Origin: Moryella indoligenes
GTDB lineage: Bacteria > Bacillota > Clostridia > Lachnospirales > Lachnospiraceae
Reading direction: 5' to 3'
Length of the DNA: 64,000 nucleotides
Assembly: GCF_030812885.1 (NCBI RefSeq)
Contig: NZ_JAUSTO010000003.1
Location: 186,001 to 250,000, forward strand
The notes under the pieces are model-generated. The model ran no database searches and was not told the DNA's origin. It saw nothing but the letters and a program-made list of their open reading frames with translations. Each line of letters begins with the position of its first letter. Position 1 is the first letter of the stretch. Below are positions 50,479 through 58,801 of this stretch, piece by piece. A program made the translations under genes and the position numbers.

Positions 50479-51521
50479 TGCTCTGCGGGAGCCGCACTCT
50501 CTGTCCCCGCTGCGGTATCTGACGCTGAGGTGAGACCGTGAGCCTCCCGTACCTTTGTCTCAATCTCCGCACACATCTCCGGATTCTGACTGAGCCAGAT
50601 CTTCGCATTCTCTCTTCCCTGGCCGATCTTCGTCCCCTGATAGGCATACCAGGCGCCGCTCTTCTCGACAATATCGTCCTTCACGGCCAGATCCAGAATA
50701 TCTCCCTCGCGGGAGATCCCCTTCCCGAACATGATGTCGAATTCAGCCTCCTTAAACGGCGGCGCGATCTTATTCTTCACGACCTTGACACGGACGCGGT
50801 TCCCGACCACCTCTCCGTTCTGCTTCAGCGCATCAATTCTGCGAACATCCAGACGAACAGAGGCATAAAATTTCAGCGCGCGGCCTCCGGTCGTCGTCTC
50901 CGGATTGCCGAACATCACACCGATCTTCTCTCTCAGCTGATTGATAAAGATCACAGTGCAGTTCGATCTGCTGATAATGCCGGTGAGCTTTCGCAGTGCC
51001 TGGCTCATGAGCCTCGCCTGCAGGCCGACGTGGGAATCTCCCATATCTCCCTCAATCTCCGCCTTCGGCACCAGCGCCGCGACCGAATCGACGATGACAA
51101 TATCGACTGCTCCGCTCCGCACCATGGTCTCTGCGATCTCCATGGCCTGCTCTCCGTTGTCCGGCTGAGAGATGTAGAGATTGTCAATATCAACCCCTAT
51201 ATTTCTCGCATAGACCGGATCCAGCGCGTGCTCTGCATCAATAAAGCCGGCGATCCCGCCGCGCTTCTGCACCTCCGCGACCATGTGCAGGGCTACTGTC
51301 GTCTTACCGGAGGACTCCGGCCCGTAAATTTCCACTACTCTGCCCTTCGGCACACCGCCGAGCCCCAATGCGAGGTCAAGACTCAAAGAACCGGTCGGAA
51401 CCGTCTCCACATTCATGGTATTGGCCGGATCGCCGAGCTTCATGACCGCTCCCTTTCCATATGCCTTCTCTATCTGTATCAGGGCTGCATCCAGCGCCTT
51501 CATCTTTGCTTCTCTGTCCAT
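50475..51521 (-). CDS. recA: RecA recombinase
   Basis: RecA drives homologous recombination and triggers the SOS response. The 348-residue protein has Walker A GPESSGKT, the Walker B region VDIVIVDSVAAL, the DNA-binding loops (MGDSHVGLQARLMSQALRKL and FINQLREKIGVMFGNPETTTGGRALKFYASVRLDVRR) and an acidic, Ala/Glu-rich C-terminus. The start is ATG 51521 (TGGAGG, four bases); an in-frame start 33 bases upstream would lie inside the LexA box. It is transcribed with recX from a near-consensus promoter with a perfect LexA box. Confidence 0.98.
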   Translation of the reverse strand: MDREAKMKALDAALIQIEKAYGKGAVMKLGDPANTMNVETVPTGSLSLDLALGLGGVPKGRVVEIYGPESSGKTTVALHMVAEVQKRGGIAGFIDAEHALDPVYARNIGVDIDNLYISQPDNGEQAMEIAETMVRSGAVDIVIVDSVAALVPKAEIEGDMGDSHVGLQARLMSQALRKLTGIISRSNCTVIFINQLREKIGVMFGNPETTTGGRALKFYASVRLDVRRIDALKQNGEVVGNRVRVKVVKNKIAPPFKEAEFDIMFGKGISREGDILDLAVKDDIVEKSGAWYAYQGTKIGQGRENAKIWLSQNPEMCAEIETKVREAHGLTSASDTAAGTESAAPAEQ

Positions 51522-51534
51522 GCTTCCTCCATGT

Positions 51535-51546
51535 GAACATATGTTC
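51535..51546. promoter_or_regulatory. LexA (SOS) box of recA
   Basis: GAACATATGTTC is a perfect Gram-positive LexA/DinR box (GAAC-N4-GTTC). It lies between the predicted transcription start and the recA ribosome binding site. Confidence 0.93.
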
Positions 51547-51559
51547 GTTTTCATAAGCT

Positions 51560-51588
51560 ATCATACTAGCAGCAGCCGCAGCTGTCAA
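51560..51588 (-). promoter_or_regulatory. promoter of recA-recX
   Basis: On the minus strand, a perfect -35 TTGACA (51583-51588) and -10 TATGAT (51560-51565) are 17 bases apart. The remainder of the gap up to 51758 shows no gene. Confidence 0.88.
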
Positions 51589-51758
51589 GCGGGATACTGC
51601 AAGCTCCGGAGATAACGCACCGCCTCCGGAATCGTCACAGATATGCGCCGCAGCAGCGGTCGTTCCAATGACTGGAAAAAGGAGCTCTGGGCCGCACAGG
51701 TCACGGCTGTGCGCTCACAGGAATATCTGTACCGTAGCACAGCAGGACTGAACTTGCA

Positions 51759-51805
51759 AGTCCCCCGGCGCTGCGTGTCATATGCTCTCGCAGCGCCGGA
51801 GGACT
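51759..51805 (-). terminator. hairpin after the giant caspase-family gene
   Basis: A 17-position stem with one mismatch (AGTCCCCCGGCGCTGCG with CGCAGCGCCGGAGGACT, 13-base loop) lies about 60 bases after the stop. There is no clear U-run on the minus strand, so termination efficiency is uncertain. Confidence 0.6.
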
Positions 51806-51867
51806 TTCGTAAATCACAGTGTTGTTTTCTTTATTCTCATCGCTTTTATCAGTGAACCGCCGGCAGA

Positions 51868-54800
51868 CTACTCCGCAGTCTTATCCGTCTGCACGCTTTC
51901 TCCGGAGAGGCTCTGTAAGGCAGCTCCGGGCTCCGGCGCTTCGTCGTCTTCCCCTTCGGCTTCGTCCTGCGCTTCTGTTGCGGACACGGCTTCCGTTTCG
52001 CGCAGATCCTCCCGATCAGTCTTAGCCTTTGTCTCAGGCTTCTCCTTCGTCTCTGCTTCTGCACTCTCTTCTGAGCTTATCTTCTCCTCAGGATCAGCCT
52101 TTGACTCCTTGTTTCCCGCGTGCTCCTCCTTTTTGTCCTCCTCGTCTGCATCATCGGGAATCAGCGGTGCATCGAGACCATCTTCCTGTGCGTGCAGCCC
52201 GGGCACAGACCTGCCATCCGGCTCAACGATAACAGGCGGAATGACGATGGGCCCAGAGCCGCCGCCCTCATCCTCCGGCTCAAGCTCGTAGCTCACATGC
52301 AGCTGGGTCTTGTCCGCGGGGATCAGGATGAGCTTATAGCCGTAGCCCAGACTCTCCTTCTCAGATTTCTTCGGCTTATTGGGTACCCCGGAGATCACCA
52401 CGGTGCTGCCTGAATAAATTCCGGTCTTCTCCTCGTCGATGACTCCGTCAAAGTCTGTTCTGTTCTTCCACGCCGCCATAATCTCACTGAGCTTCGTATT
52501 CGTGTTCAGCTTCAGCTCTCCGCTCCTGATTCTTCCGTTCTCCACACTGAGCGCGTCGCCAAAATCAGGCGTCAGCTCTGCAAGCTTATTCTCCGGCTTC
52601 GGCGGCTCCTCCGCCTCAAGCTCTATTGTGTATATCTTATTTTTGCCGAAGAAGTCTCTCACGATAAATCTGTCGCCCTCCTCCAGCAGCTCTCTCTCCG
52701 CCTTGGCCCTGCCGAAGGGAGGATTGGTGCCCTTTCTGTACACGCCGCTCATCGGATCCGAGAGATCGATATGGTTCTGTGCGAGCCAGTCCTTCAGCTC
52801 CTTCACCGTCGTCTCAGTGCTCAGTTTTCTGCTGCCGCTTGAAAGCACGCCGTCTCTCAGCGTGTACTCGGACTCTATCGTCTCCCCTCCGCCTGAGAGC
52901 ACGGTGATGGTATAGCGCTGCTTCCTGCTGCCGTTCTTCGAGGTGACGAGCAGCTGGTCCAGATGCTCCACCATGACATCCGCGGCATATTGCTTCACGA
53001 CGCCGCTGCTGTCCAGAAGCTTGAAGTTCTGTCCGCCCTTCCTGTTGATATTTCGCACAGTCTTCATAAATACATCCATCTTCATGGGCTGATCCAGAGT
53101 GATCGCATAGATGCCCTTCTCCTCGTCCGCGGTGACCCGGATCTTACTGTTGCCCTCGATCACTACGCTGCTGTCCGCGCTGTTCTCGATGTGCTGCTCC
53201 ACCACGACAGGATAGCGGGAGCGCTTTCCGTTCTCCGCGACCACCCTCAGGTAGGTATCGAGCTTTCGCAGCGGCTCCTCGTTCGCATAGGCCGTTCCAT
53301 TTGCGCCCTCCAGCGTGAGCGCCTGCCCGGTATGGGATTTCTCAATATGCTCCATGAACTGAGCGGCTGTCATCCTCGTGTCGATCTTTACGAGACCGCT
53401 CCTGATCGTGCCCAGCTGCTCTCCCTCCGGCGTTATGCGCCCCTCAAAGATGTAGGCGCTGTTTCTGATCCTGATCAGCGTGGAGGAATTCAGCTCCTTC
53501 TCATCCACCTCGGCAAGGAGCGTAAAATCGTCGTTCTGCGGGAATACCTGAATGTGAGAGGTACTCTCCACATTGTCCATGAGATAGCTGTACATCTCGC
53601 CAAGGCTTATCTTTCCGTCATGATCCTCATCCGCAGGTCGCTGCCCGTTTTCGTAACCCGCGCCTCTCACAAACTCCAGCGTGAACTTTCCGGCAGCTGT
53701 CTTCTTGCTTTCGTAGCTATACTCATTGGCCGAGCTCGCCACCAGCACCTTGTAGTCATTGTCAGTGAGGTAGTTCCGTGTTCCGTTGCTGCTCTCGATC
53801 CCCGCAGCACCGCGCGTGCCGCTCTCGAATACCTCGGACACCGAATTGATGAATTCCTCAGAGCTGCTCTGTATGCTCCTGCCCGGCGTCGCACCCGACA
53901 TGGAATCCACAAACTCCTTTCCGATAAACCCTCCGGCGTTGCAGCAGTCCAGTATGATCACCTTGGTGCCCGCCACCTTGTCCAGAGCTTCCTTCAGCTC
54001 GTCGACGCTGATCCAGCTTGCGGCGGCCTCCTCCTCGCTCCCGCTCCCCAGTGTCTTGTCCACTGTGCAGATATAGGAGCTGTGATTGCTCTTCACATTG
54101 TAGCCGTGACCGCTGTAGTACAGATAAGACACGTCCTCGTCCGTGCTGTTTGCGAAGGTCCTTGCAATGCTCTCCAGAAATTCCCGCTTCTTGAGGTTCT
54201 TCTCCGTCCTCACTGCGGCGAATCTCTCCCCGCCAAAGCTAGCCTGCCTGAAAAGAGCACTCATCATGCGGATATCATTCTCCGGCCCCTTGAGATTCAT
54301 CTTGGGCTCTCCGTAGTTCTGATTGCCGATCAGCAGAGCCCGGTACTGCACGCCGTCCTGCAGGCGGATGCCGTATCTCTGCTCCCTCGCATCCTTTGAG
54401 AGTATCAGCGTCATGTCGCTTCTCAGCGTGCTGTCCTTCACCGGCTCATACTCATCGCTGCCGCTGCCCGCGACCACCTTCACAGTCACGCCGTCCTCCG
54501 GGACGATCGCCGCCAGCAGCCGCTCTATCGTGGGATGAGAGGCTGACTTCACGATGATGAAGCCGCTTCCGAGCTCTGCAATCAGAGTCTCATCAAAGCT
54601 CCTGTACAGCTTATCGCTCTGCGCCGCCTCAAAATCAAGGGTGTACTCCGCAGACTTCACGCCATTTTCCGCAATGACCTTCAGCCTGTCGCCCGCCTTT
54701 ACGCTGTCAAAGCTCCGGAGCGGCTTTCCATCTCTCAGGAGCAGCAGCCGCTGCCTCGGATTGTGCTTTATGATGTTTTTCAGCACACCCGCGACGATCA

Positions 54801-57800
54801 GTCCCTTCGTGTCAAAGCTCTCATGGAATTTTAATTTCTCCCCCTCGAGCAGCAGAGTGTTCTCCCTGAAGGAGAGCTCGACACTGTCGCTGAGCGCCTT
54901 CTCCTTCAGCTTCACATGCAAGGCGATCTTCTGGCTTCTGACATCCACGCCCGCATTCGCATCAAAGTACGTAAAGGTAAAGGCCTTGATACCTCTCTCG
55001 GTGGAGCTGTCCCTGCGGGGCTCTATCCTGTCCAGATATTCCTTGGTAAAGGTAATGGTATCTCTCTCATCGTCGATGATGAGGTACTTCGGATTGAACA
55101 CCTCTCTCAGGTACTTGCCGTTCTGATCCCGCAGCACGATGAGCTCGGAGTCCTCGCTGTCGTCGCGCTGCACGGGGAAGGGCTCGACCGTCATGTTGAG
55201 CTGGCCCTCGCTGTCCTTAAGCTGCGTGCGCGAAGCCGGTACTCCGTTTCCTCTGGAATCCGTCACATTCTTTACACTCAGGGTGATCCCGCCCGCAGGG
55301 GCGTTCCCCTGCGTGAAGGTCATCCCCTTCTCAAACACAAAATCAACGCCGCTCCGGTCGATCACCTCGAACTCCACACTATCCTTCGCTTCATAGATGT
55401 GGTTTTCAGCGTCATTTATCACGAGCTCATAGCTGTGATGCATGCCGAAATTCGCATTCCGATCGGGTACGCTCTCATACCTTGTAGCATAGAGATAGTT
55501 CAGCAGCTCTGTGGAAAGAGTCACTGTATCCGTGGCATCGTCCACGCTGAGCAGGCGCTTGTCCTGCGGCAGTCCGGAGATCAGAAAATCCACATTGCCT
55601 GCGAGCTTTGTACGGGATGCATCCACAAGCTCTCCCTTATTGTTCTTAAGACCGCTGACTTTGACCTGTATCGGCGCCTCCGCGTTCATATGTGTAAAGC
55701 GCTTGCCGGAATATTCAAACTGCGCTCCCGACATATTGGAAATCTCTATCAGTATCAGCTGACTCGACAGCTCGCTCAGATGATTCGCCGCAGAGCTGAT
55801 GCGGATGCTGAGCTTCTGATTGGAGCTGAGCCGGTTGATGACTTCCTTATGAACATAGAGCACACCGCCGGCATAGTGGTAGTCCGTCTGACCCAAGGGC
55901 TGCTTCCCAAGCGTCACCCTGAGATCCAGCGCCGGATTGTTCAGCACTTCGCCGTCATCATTTCTGATATCCGAGATCCGCACCGCGTAGTCGCCCGTGG
56001 CTGCTCCTCTCGGAATGGGCGAGGTGTCCAGCGGCGTGAACAGAGCGGAATTCTTCACTCTGGAGGCATTGATCTCCGTGCTGCCCCCGACCTTTGCCTC
56101 CAGCTTCACAAAGCCGTTCGGCAGATCGACCCTGAGATTTCCCTTAATCACAAGTGTGCTCGGGAGGGTCACGATGCCGGAGGCCTGCCCCGTGATGTAG
56201 AGATCCTTCACTGTGATCTCCTCCGTGGGCGCGCTCGCATCATGTCCGTAGACGACGTCTCCATTCTCGTCCTTTACGATGACAACAGAGTGATTTTTGA
56301 TCGCCGGACTTCCCGCCTGATTGATTTTCTGTGCGGTATCGATGTAGCGATCCCTCTGCCCGATAATCACCGGCTGGGAGTCCACCACGCCCTGATTTCT
56401 GTCGTTCTCCTCCTTCGTGGCAATGTGATTGTCCGCCTTCAGTCTGTTCACCAGCTGCGCGGTGCTGGAGTGCCAGCTGCCATTGACCTTTGAGCCCTTC
56501 TGCGTGCCGTCGTAATAGTTGATGGTGATGCCGGACTCTCCTGAGTTTACGGGGCCCAGAGGACCGAAGCCTCCGTCTGTATAGCCGGTGTTTTCATTCA
56601 GTCCATAGTTTCTGATCTCATTTCCGGACAGGATCAGACTGTGCTCCAGCGGATACTCAAGTGAAACGGCATCCACCTTCACCGCGTCCTCACCGATATT
56701 CCGGAAGCTGTTTCCCGTAATGCTGAGAGCCTCCCTCTCGGAGGTGTATAGCATAACTCCGGTGGAGTACACATCCTGAAACAGATTTTCCTCCACAGTG
56801 ATTCTGGAATACTTGTCCTTATTTGCGGAGCCGCTCAGGCGCGCCTGGCAGTCTATCATGCCGTGCGCATTCTGTGAGCCTGCGCTGTTCTTGATATTTC
56901 GCCCCGAGAAGCGGTTTTTGCTGATGCGGAGCTCTCCCGCCAGGGAGTATATGCCTATGGCCCTGTAGAGCTGTGTCTCCGCATCGTCGCTCTGAAAGCG
57001 GAAGCTGTTGTGGTCGACCAGCAGGGAGAAATCGTTCGAGCCGGACTTTATGCTCAGCATAGAACCGTTGCTTCCCTGCGCCGCGGCGGAGTGGTCCGAG
57101 ACAAAGTTGATGCCGGCGACCTCCTTCGTGGATTCCAGCGCCACAAGATTTCCATTAAACGAATTCCCGCTGAGCCCGAGCAGATACCTAGAGCTGAGCT
57201 TCTCAGGAATGCGGAGCTCTCCGGCGATGAGGACCAGCTCCGTGTCCGCACCGGAGTTCGGCAGTCTGTTGTCCGGTGCGGCGCACAGCAGATTTCCGCT
57301 GCTCTGATCCGCGTAGTAAATCTGACTGCCCGCAGCGGCGATGAGCTCTCCCAGTGCAGCGCTGTCCCCGTCAATGACGGCTCCCCCGTCGCCGAGCAGT
57401 GCGTTGTTCAGATCCACCACGAGCACCTGTGCATCCAGCTCAAGGAAATATACCTTTGCCCTCTGCGCATCATCCGTGAGCCTCTGGTATACCTTCTCCT
57501 GTATGGCCGCGAGGTTTTCTCCTCCGGTCTTTCTGATCGCGAGAATATTGGAGCCCTCGTAGTCGCTTACTGTGACAAAGCCCGCCAGCTTCTCCTTATC
57601 CTGCTCACTGCCCGGCTGTTCCGGCTCCGGAACAGGCTTCTTATCGTCCGGAGTCTGCGGCCCATCCGGTTTCTTATCGTCCGGAGTCTGCGGCCCATCC
57701 GGTTTCTTATCGTCCGGAGTCTGCGGCCCATCCGGTTTTCTGTCTTTCTGTCTGTCCGACCGGGAGCTCCGCGAGGAGCCGGAATGCCCCGCACTCACGG

Positions 57801-58269
57801 GCCGGGAGCAAAAGCCCTTCCCCTGCACAAACTGCGGTCTTCCGCTCTCATCTGTCCAGCGCCCGTCTGCATCCACAGAGTACCCGTCAGGAGTCTTCGT
57901 TGCGGCAGCCATCGCACCGAGCTCAGCACCTTCCTTTTCGCTGAAATAGTAGCAGTAGCCATCGATCCACTGCCAGCCTGTAAGCATCGCGCCGTTCTGC
58001 GTCCCCTCCGAGGGGTTCAGAAAGAACCACTTCTCCCCCGGCTTGATCCAGCCTGTCTGCATCCGTCCGCTGGCGGGATCCAGATAATACCACCTGCTCC
58101 CATCCCTCAGCCATCCCCTGGCGGAATTTCCGTCCGGCATAGAAAAGCTCCATGCGCCGTTCTGTCTGCGCCAGCCCGTCTGCGCATAAGCAGGAACAGG
58201 GGTACTGACCGCACAGCACATCAGCGCCAGTGCAAATGCTCCTATTCTCTTTCTCAGTCTCCTTTTCAT
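51868..58269 (-). CDS. giant secreted caspase-family (C14) protein with wall-binding repeats and beta-helix
   Basis: This 2133-residue exported protein has no family name known to me as a whole. In order: signal peptide (1-29, ending PAYA); W/Y-rich cell-wall-binding repeats (about 31-130); a Ser/Arg then proline linker with three identical PDGPQTPDDKK units (about 179-211); a parallel beta-helix-like part (about 370-570, N-x-F/I turns such as HNSFRF, NRFSGR, NLFQDV); at least three related beta modules near 770, 880 and 1010 (DASRTKL/PASRTQL); a caspase domain (about 1330-1580) with His1388 in YYSGHGYN and Cys1443 in LDCCNAGG; an EF-hand-like loop (D1547-E1558); more beta modules; and an acidic Glu/Lys tail. 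There is no sortase motif. Calcium-triggered proteolysis outside the cell is inference. Confidence 0.85.
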   Translation of the reverse strand: MKRRLRKRIGAFALALMCCAVSTPVPAYAQTGWRRQNGAWSFSMPDGNSARGWLRDGSRWYYLDPASGRMQTGWIKPGEKWFFLNPSEGTQNGAMLTGWQWIDGYCYYFSEKEGAELGAMAAATKTPDGYSVDADGRWTDESGRPQFVQGKGFCSRPVSAGHSGSSRSSRSDRQKDRKPDGPQTPDDKKPDGPQTPDDKKPDGPQTPDDKKPVPEPEQPGSEQDKEKLAGFVTVSDYEGSNILAIRKTGGENLAAIQEKVYQRLTDDAQRAKVYFLELDAQVLVVDLNNALLGDGGAVIDGDSAALGELIAAAGSQIYYADQSSGNLLCAAPDNRLPNSGADTELVLIAGELRIPEKLSSRYLLGLSGNSFNGNLVALESTKEVAGINFVSDHSAAAQGSNGSMLSIKSGSNDFSLLVDHNSFRFQSDDAETQLYRAIGIYSLAGELRISKNRFSGRNIKNSAGSQNAHGMIDCQARLSGSANKDKYSRITVEENLFQDVYSTGVMLYTSEREALSITGNSFRNIGEDAVKVDAVSLEYPLEHSLILSGNEIRNYGLNENTGYTDGGFGPLGPVNSGESGITINYYDGTQKGSKVNGSWHSSTAQLVNRLKADNHIATKEENDRNQGVVDSQPVIIGQRDRYIDTAQKINQAGSPAIKNHSVVIVKDENGDVVYGHDASAPTEEITVKDLYITGQASGIVTLPSTLVIKGNLRVDLPNGFVKLEAKVGGSTEINASRVKNSALFTPLDTSPIPRGAATGDYAVRISDIRNDDGEVLNNPALDLRVTLGKQPLGQTDYHYAGGVLYVHKEVINRLSSNQKLSIRISSAANHLSELSSQLILIEISNMSGAQFEYSGKRFTHMNAEAPIQVKVSGLKNNKGELVDASRTKLAGNVDFLISGLPQDKRLLSVDDATDTVTLSTELLNYLYATRYESVPDRNANFGMHHSYELVINDAENHIYEAKDSVEFEVIDRSGVDFVFEKGMTFTQGNAPAGGITLSVKNVTDSRGNGVPASRTQLKDSEGQLNMTVEPFPVQRDDSEDSELIVLRDQNGKYLREVFNPKYLIIDDERDTITFTKEYLDRIEPRRDSSTERGIKAFTFTYFDANAGVDVRSQKIALHVKLKEKALSDSVELSFRENTLLLEGEKLKFHESFDTKGLIVAGVLKNIIKHNPRQRLLLLRDGKPLRSFDSVKAGDRLKVIAENGVKSAEYTLDFEAAQSDKLYRSFDETLIAELGSGFIIVKSASHPTIERLLAAIVPEDGVTVKVVAGSGSDEYEPVKDSTLRSDMTLILSKDAREQRYGIRLQDGVQYRALLIGNQNYGEPKMNLKGPENDIRMMSALFRQASFGGERFAAVRTEKNLKKREFLESIARTFANSTDEDVSYLYYSGHGYNVKSNHSSYICTVDKTLGSGSEEEAAASWISVDELKEALDKVAGTKVIILDCCNAGGFIGKEFVDSMSGATPGRSIQSSSEEFINSVSEVFESGTRGAAGIESSNGTRNYLTDNDYKVLVASSANEYSYESKKTAAGKFTLEFVRGAGYENGQRPADEDHDGKISLGEMYSYLMDNVESTSHIQVFPQNDDFTLLAEVDEKELNSSTLIRIRNSAYIFEGRITPEGEQLGTIRSGLVKIDTRMTAAQFMEHIEKSHTGQALTLEGANGTAYANEEPLRKLDTYLRVVAENGKRSRYPVVVEQHIENSADSSVVIEGNSKIRVTADEEKGIYAITLDQPMKMDVFMKTVRNINRKGGQNFKLLDSSGVVKQYAADVMVEHLDQLLVTSKNGSRKQRYTITVLSGGGETIESEYTLRDGVLSSGSRKLSTETTVKELKDWLAQNHIDLSDPMSGVYRKGTNPPFGRAKAERELLEEGDRFIVRDFFGKNKIYTIELEAEEPPKPENKLAELTPDFGDALSVENGRIRSGELKLNTNTKLSEIMAAWKNRTDFDGVIDEEKTGIYSGSTVVISGVPNKPKKSEKESLGYGYKLILIPADKTQLHVSYELEPEDEGGGSGPIVIPPVIVEPDGRSVPGLHAQEDGLDAPLIPDDADEEDKKEEHAGNKESKADPEEKISSEESAEAETKEKPETKAKTDREDLRETEAVSATEAQDEAEGEDDEAPEPGAALQSLSGESVQTDKTAE
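57638..57736 (-). repeat. three perfect 33-base tandem repeats in the giant gene
   Basis: Three identical 33-base units (57638-57670, 57671-57703, 57704-57736) each encode the 11 residues PDGPQTPDDKK. They form the flexible linker between the wall-binding repeats and the rest of the protein. Perfect identity suggests recent expansion or slippage. Confidence 0.95.
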
Positions 58270-58339
58270 CCTTTCCCCTGCGGCATGTTCCCGTAGAAAC
58301 GCACCACATACTCCTTCCCCTTTCAGCTTTTTATTTTAG

Positions 58340-58353
58340 TTAGCCAAGGCTAA
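58340..58353. promoter_or_regulatory. palindrome in the giant-gene leader, likely operator
   Basis: The core TTAGCC-AA-GGCTAA extends to GTTAGCC/GGCTAAC (58339-58354). It lies just after the predicted transcription start. Half-sites of this kind (TTAGCC/GGCTAA) resemble DtxR-family metal-regulator sites, but the regulator is unknown. Confidence 0.5.
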
Positions 58354-58366
58354 CATTAACAGGCGT

Positions 58367-58395
58367 ATTATACCCTGACAGCTGAAAAGAAGCAA
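58367..58395 (-). promoter_or_regulatory. promoter of the giant caspase-family gene
   Basis: On the minus strand, -35 TTGCTT (58390-58395) and a perfect -10 TATAAT (58367-58372) are 17 bases apart. The leader is about 90 bases long. Confidence 0.7.
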
Positions 58396-58801
58396 TATCT
58401 TTTATTCTCACAGAGCTGTCGCCCGGGATGAAGCAGAAGACGCGCCTCACCGCTTCTGTCGCTTTCCTAAGATTTTCCTAAGACTTCATTCAAATAATAT
58501 TCACCCATTTCTTACAGACAGCTGTTATACTTAGGTCACAAACATAAAGCGATTTACGATCTCCTTAAAACTTTTTGAAACCCATCCCTGAACAAAAGAC
58601 CTCCGGTTCTCCCCCGGAGGTCTTTCCCTGTCCTATTCTATTGTCCCATCTCGCCGTCACCCGGCGGAGCGCCGCTCTCCGAATGCCCTGCCGCTGCCGA
58701 CCGTGCCGCACGGTACCCTCTCCTCACAAAGACAGAAGCCCGCCGCTCCGGCTGCCCTCCGTCTGTCAGGCAGGACGAAGACTCCGTCTCCCAGCGCGCG
58801 C
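58396..58801. other. intergenic region without a visible gene
   Basis: Between the giant-gene promoter and the lysA stop I see no protein-coding or RNA gene. The only clear structure is the lysA terminator at 58595-58625. The 170 bases between that hairpin and lysA are GC-rich and could be eroded sequence. Confidence 0.5.
58595..58625 (-). terminator. terminator downstream of lysA
   Basis: AAAGACCTCCGG and CCGGAGGTCTTT form a perfect 12-base-pair stem with a 7-base loop. It is followed by TTGTTC on the minus strand and by CCCTG on the plus strand. It lies about 180 bases after the lysA stop. Confidence 0.8.

Noticed and set aside
52963..56493. Two plus-strand open frames of about 500 codons inside the giant gene region
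   Set aside because: They are the reverse strand of a GC-rich reading frame. Neither has recognisable domains or an initiation site, while the minus-strand frame has signal peptide, caspase and linker features.
57923..58309. Minus-strand frame starting upstream of the giant gene with a good AGGAG-like site
   Set aside because: It overlaps the giant gene in another frame and its translation has no recognisable feature after the first dozen codons. A short leader peptide is possible but unsupported.
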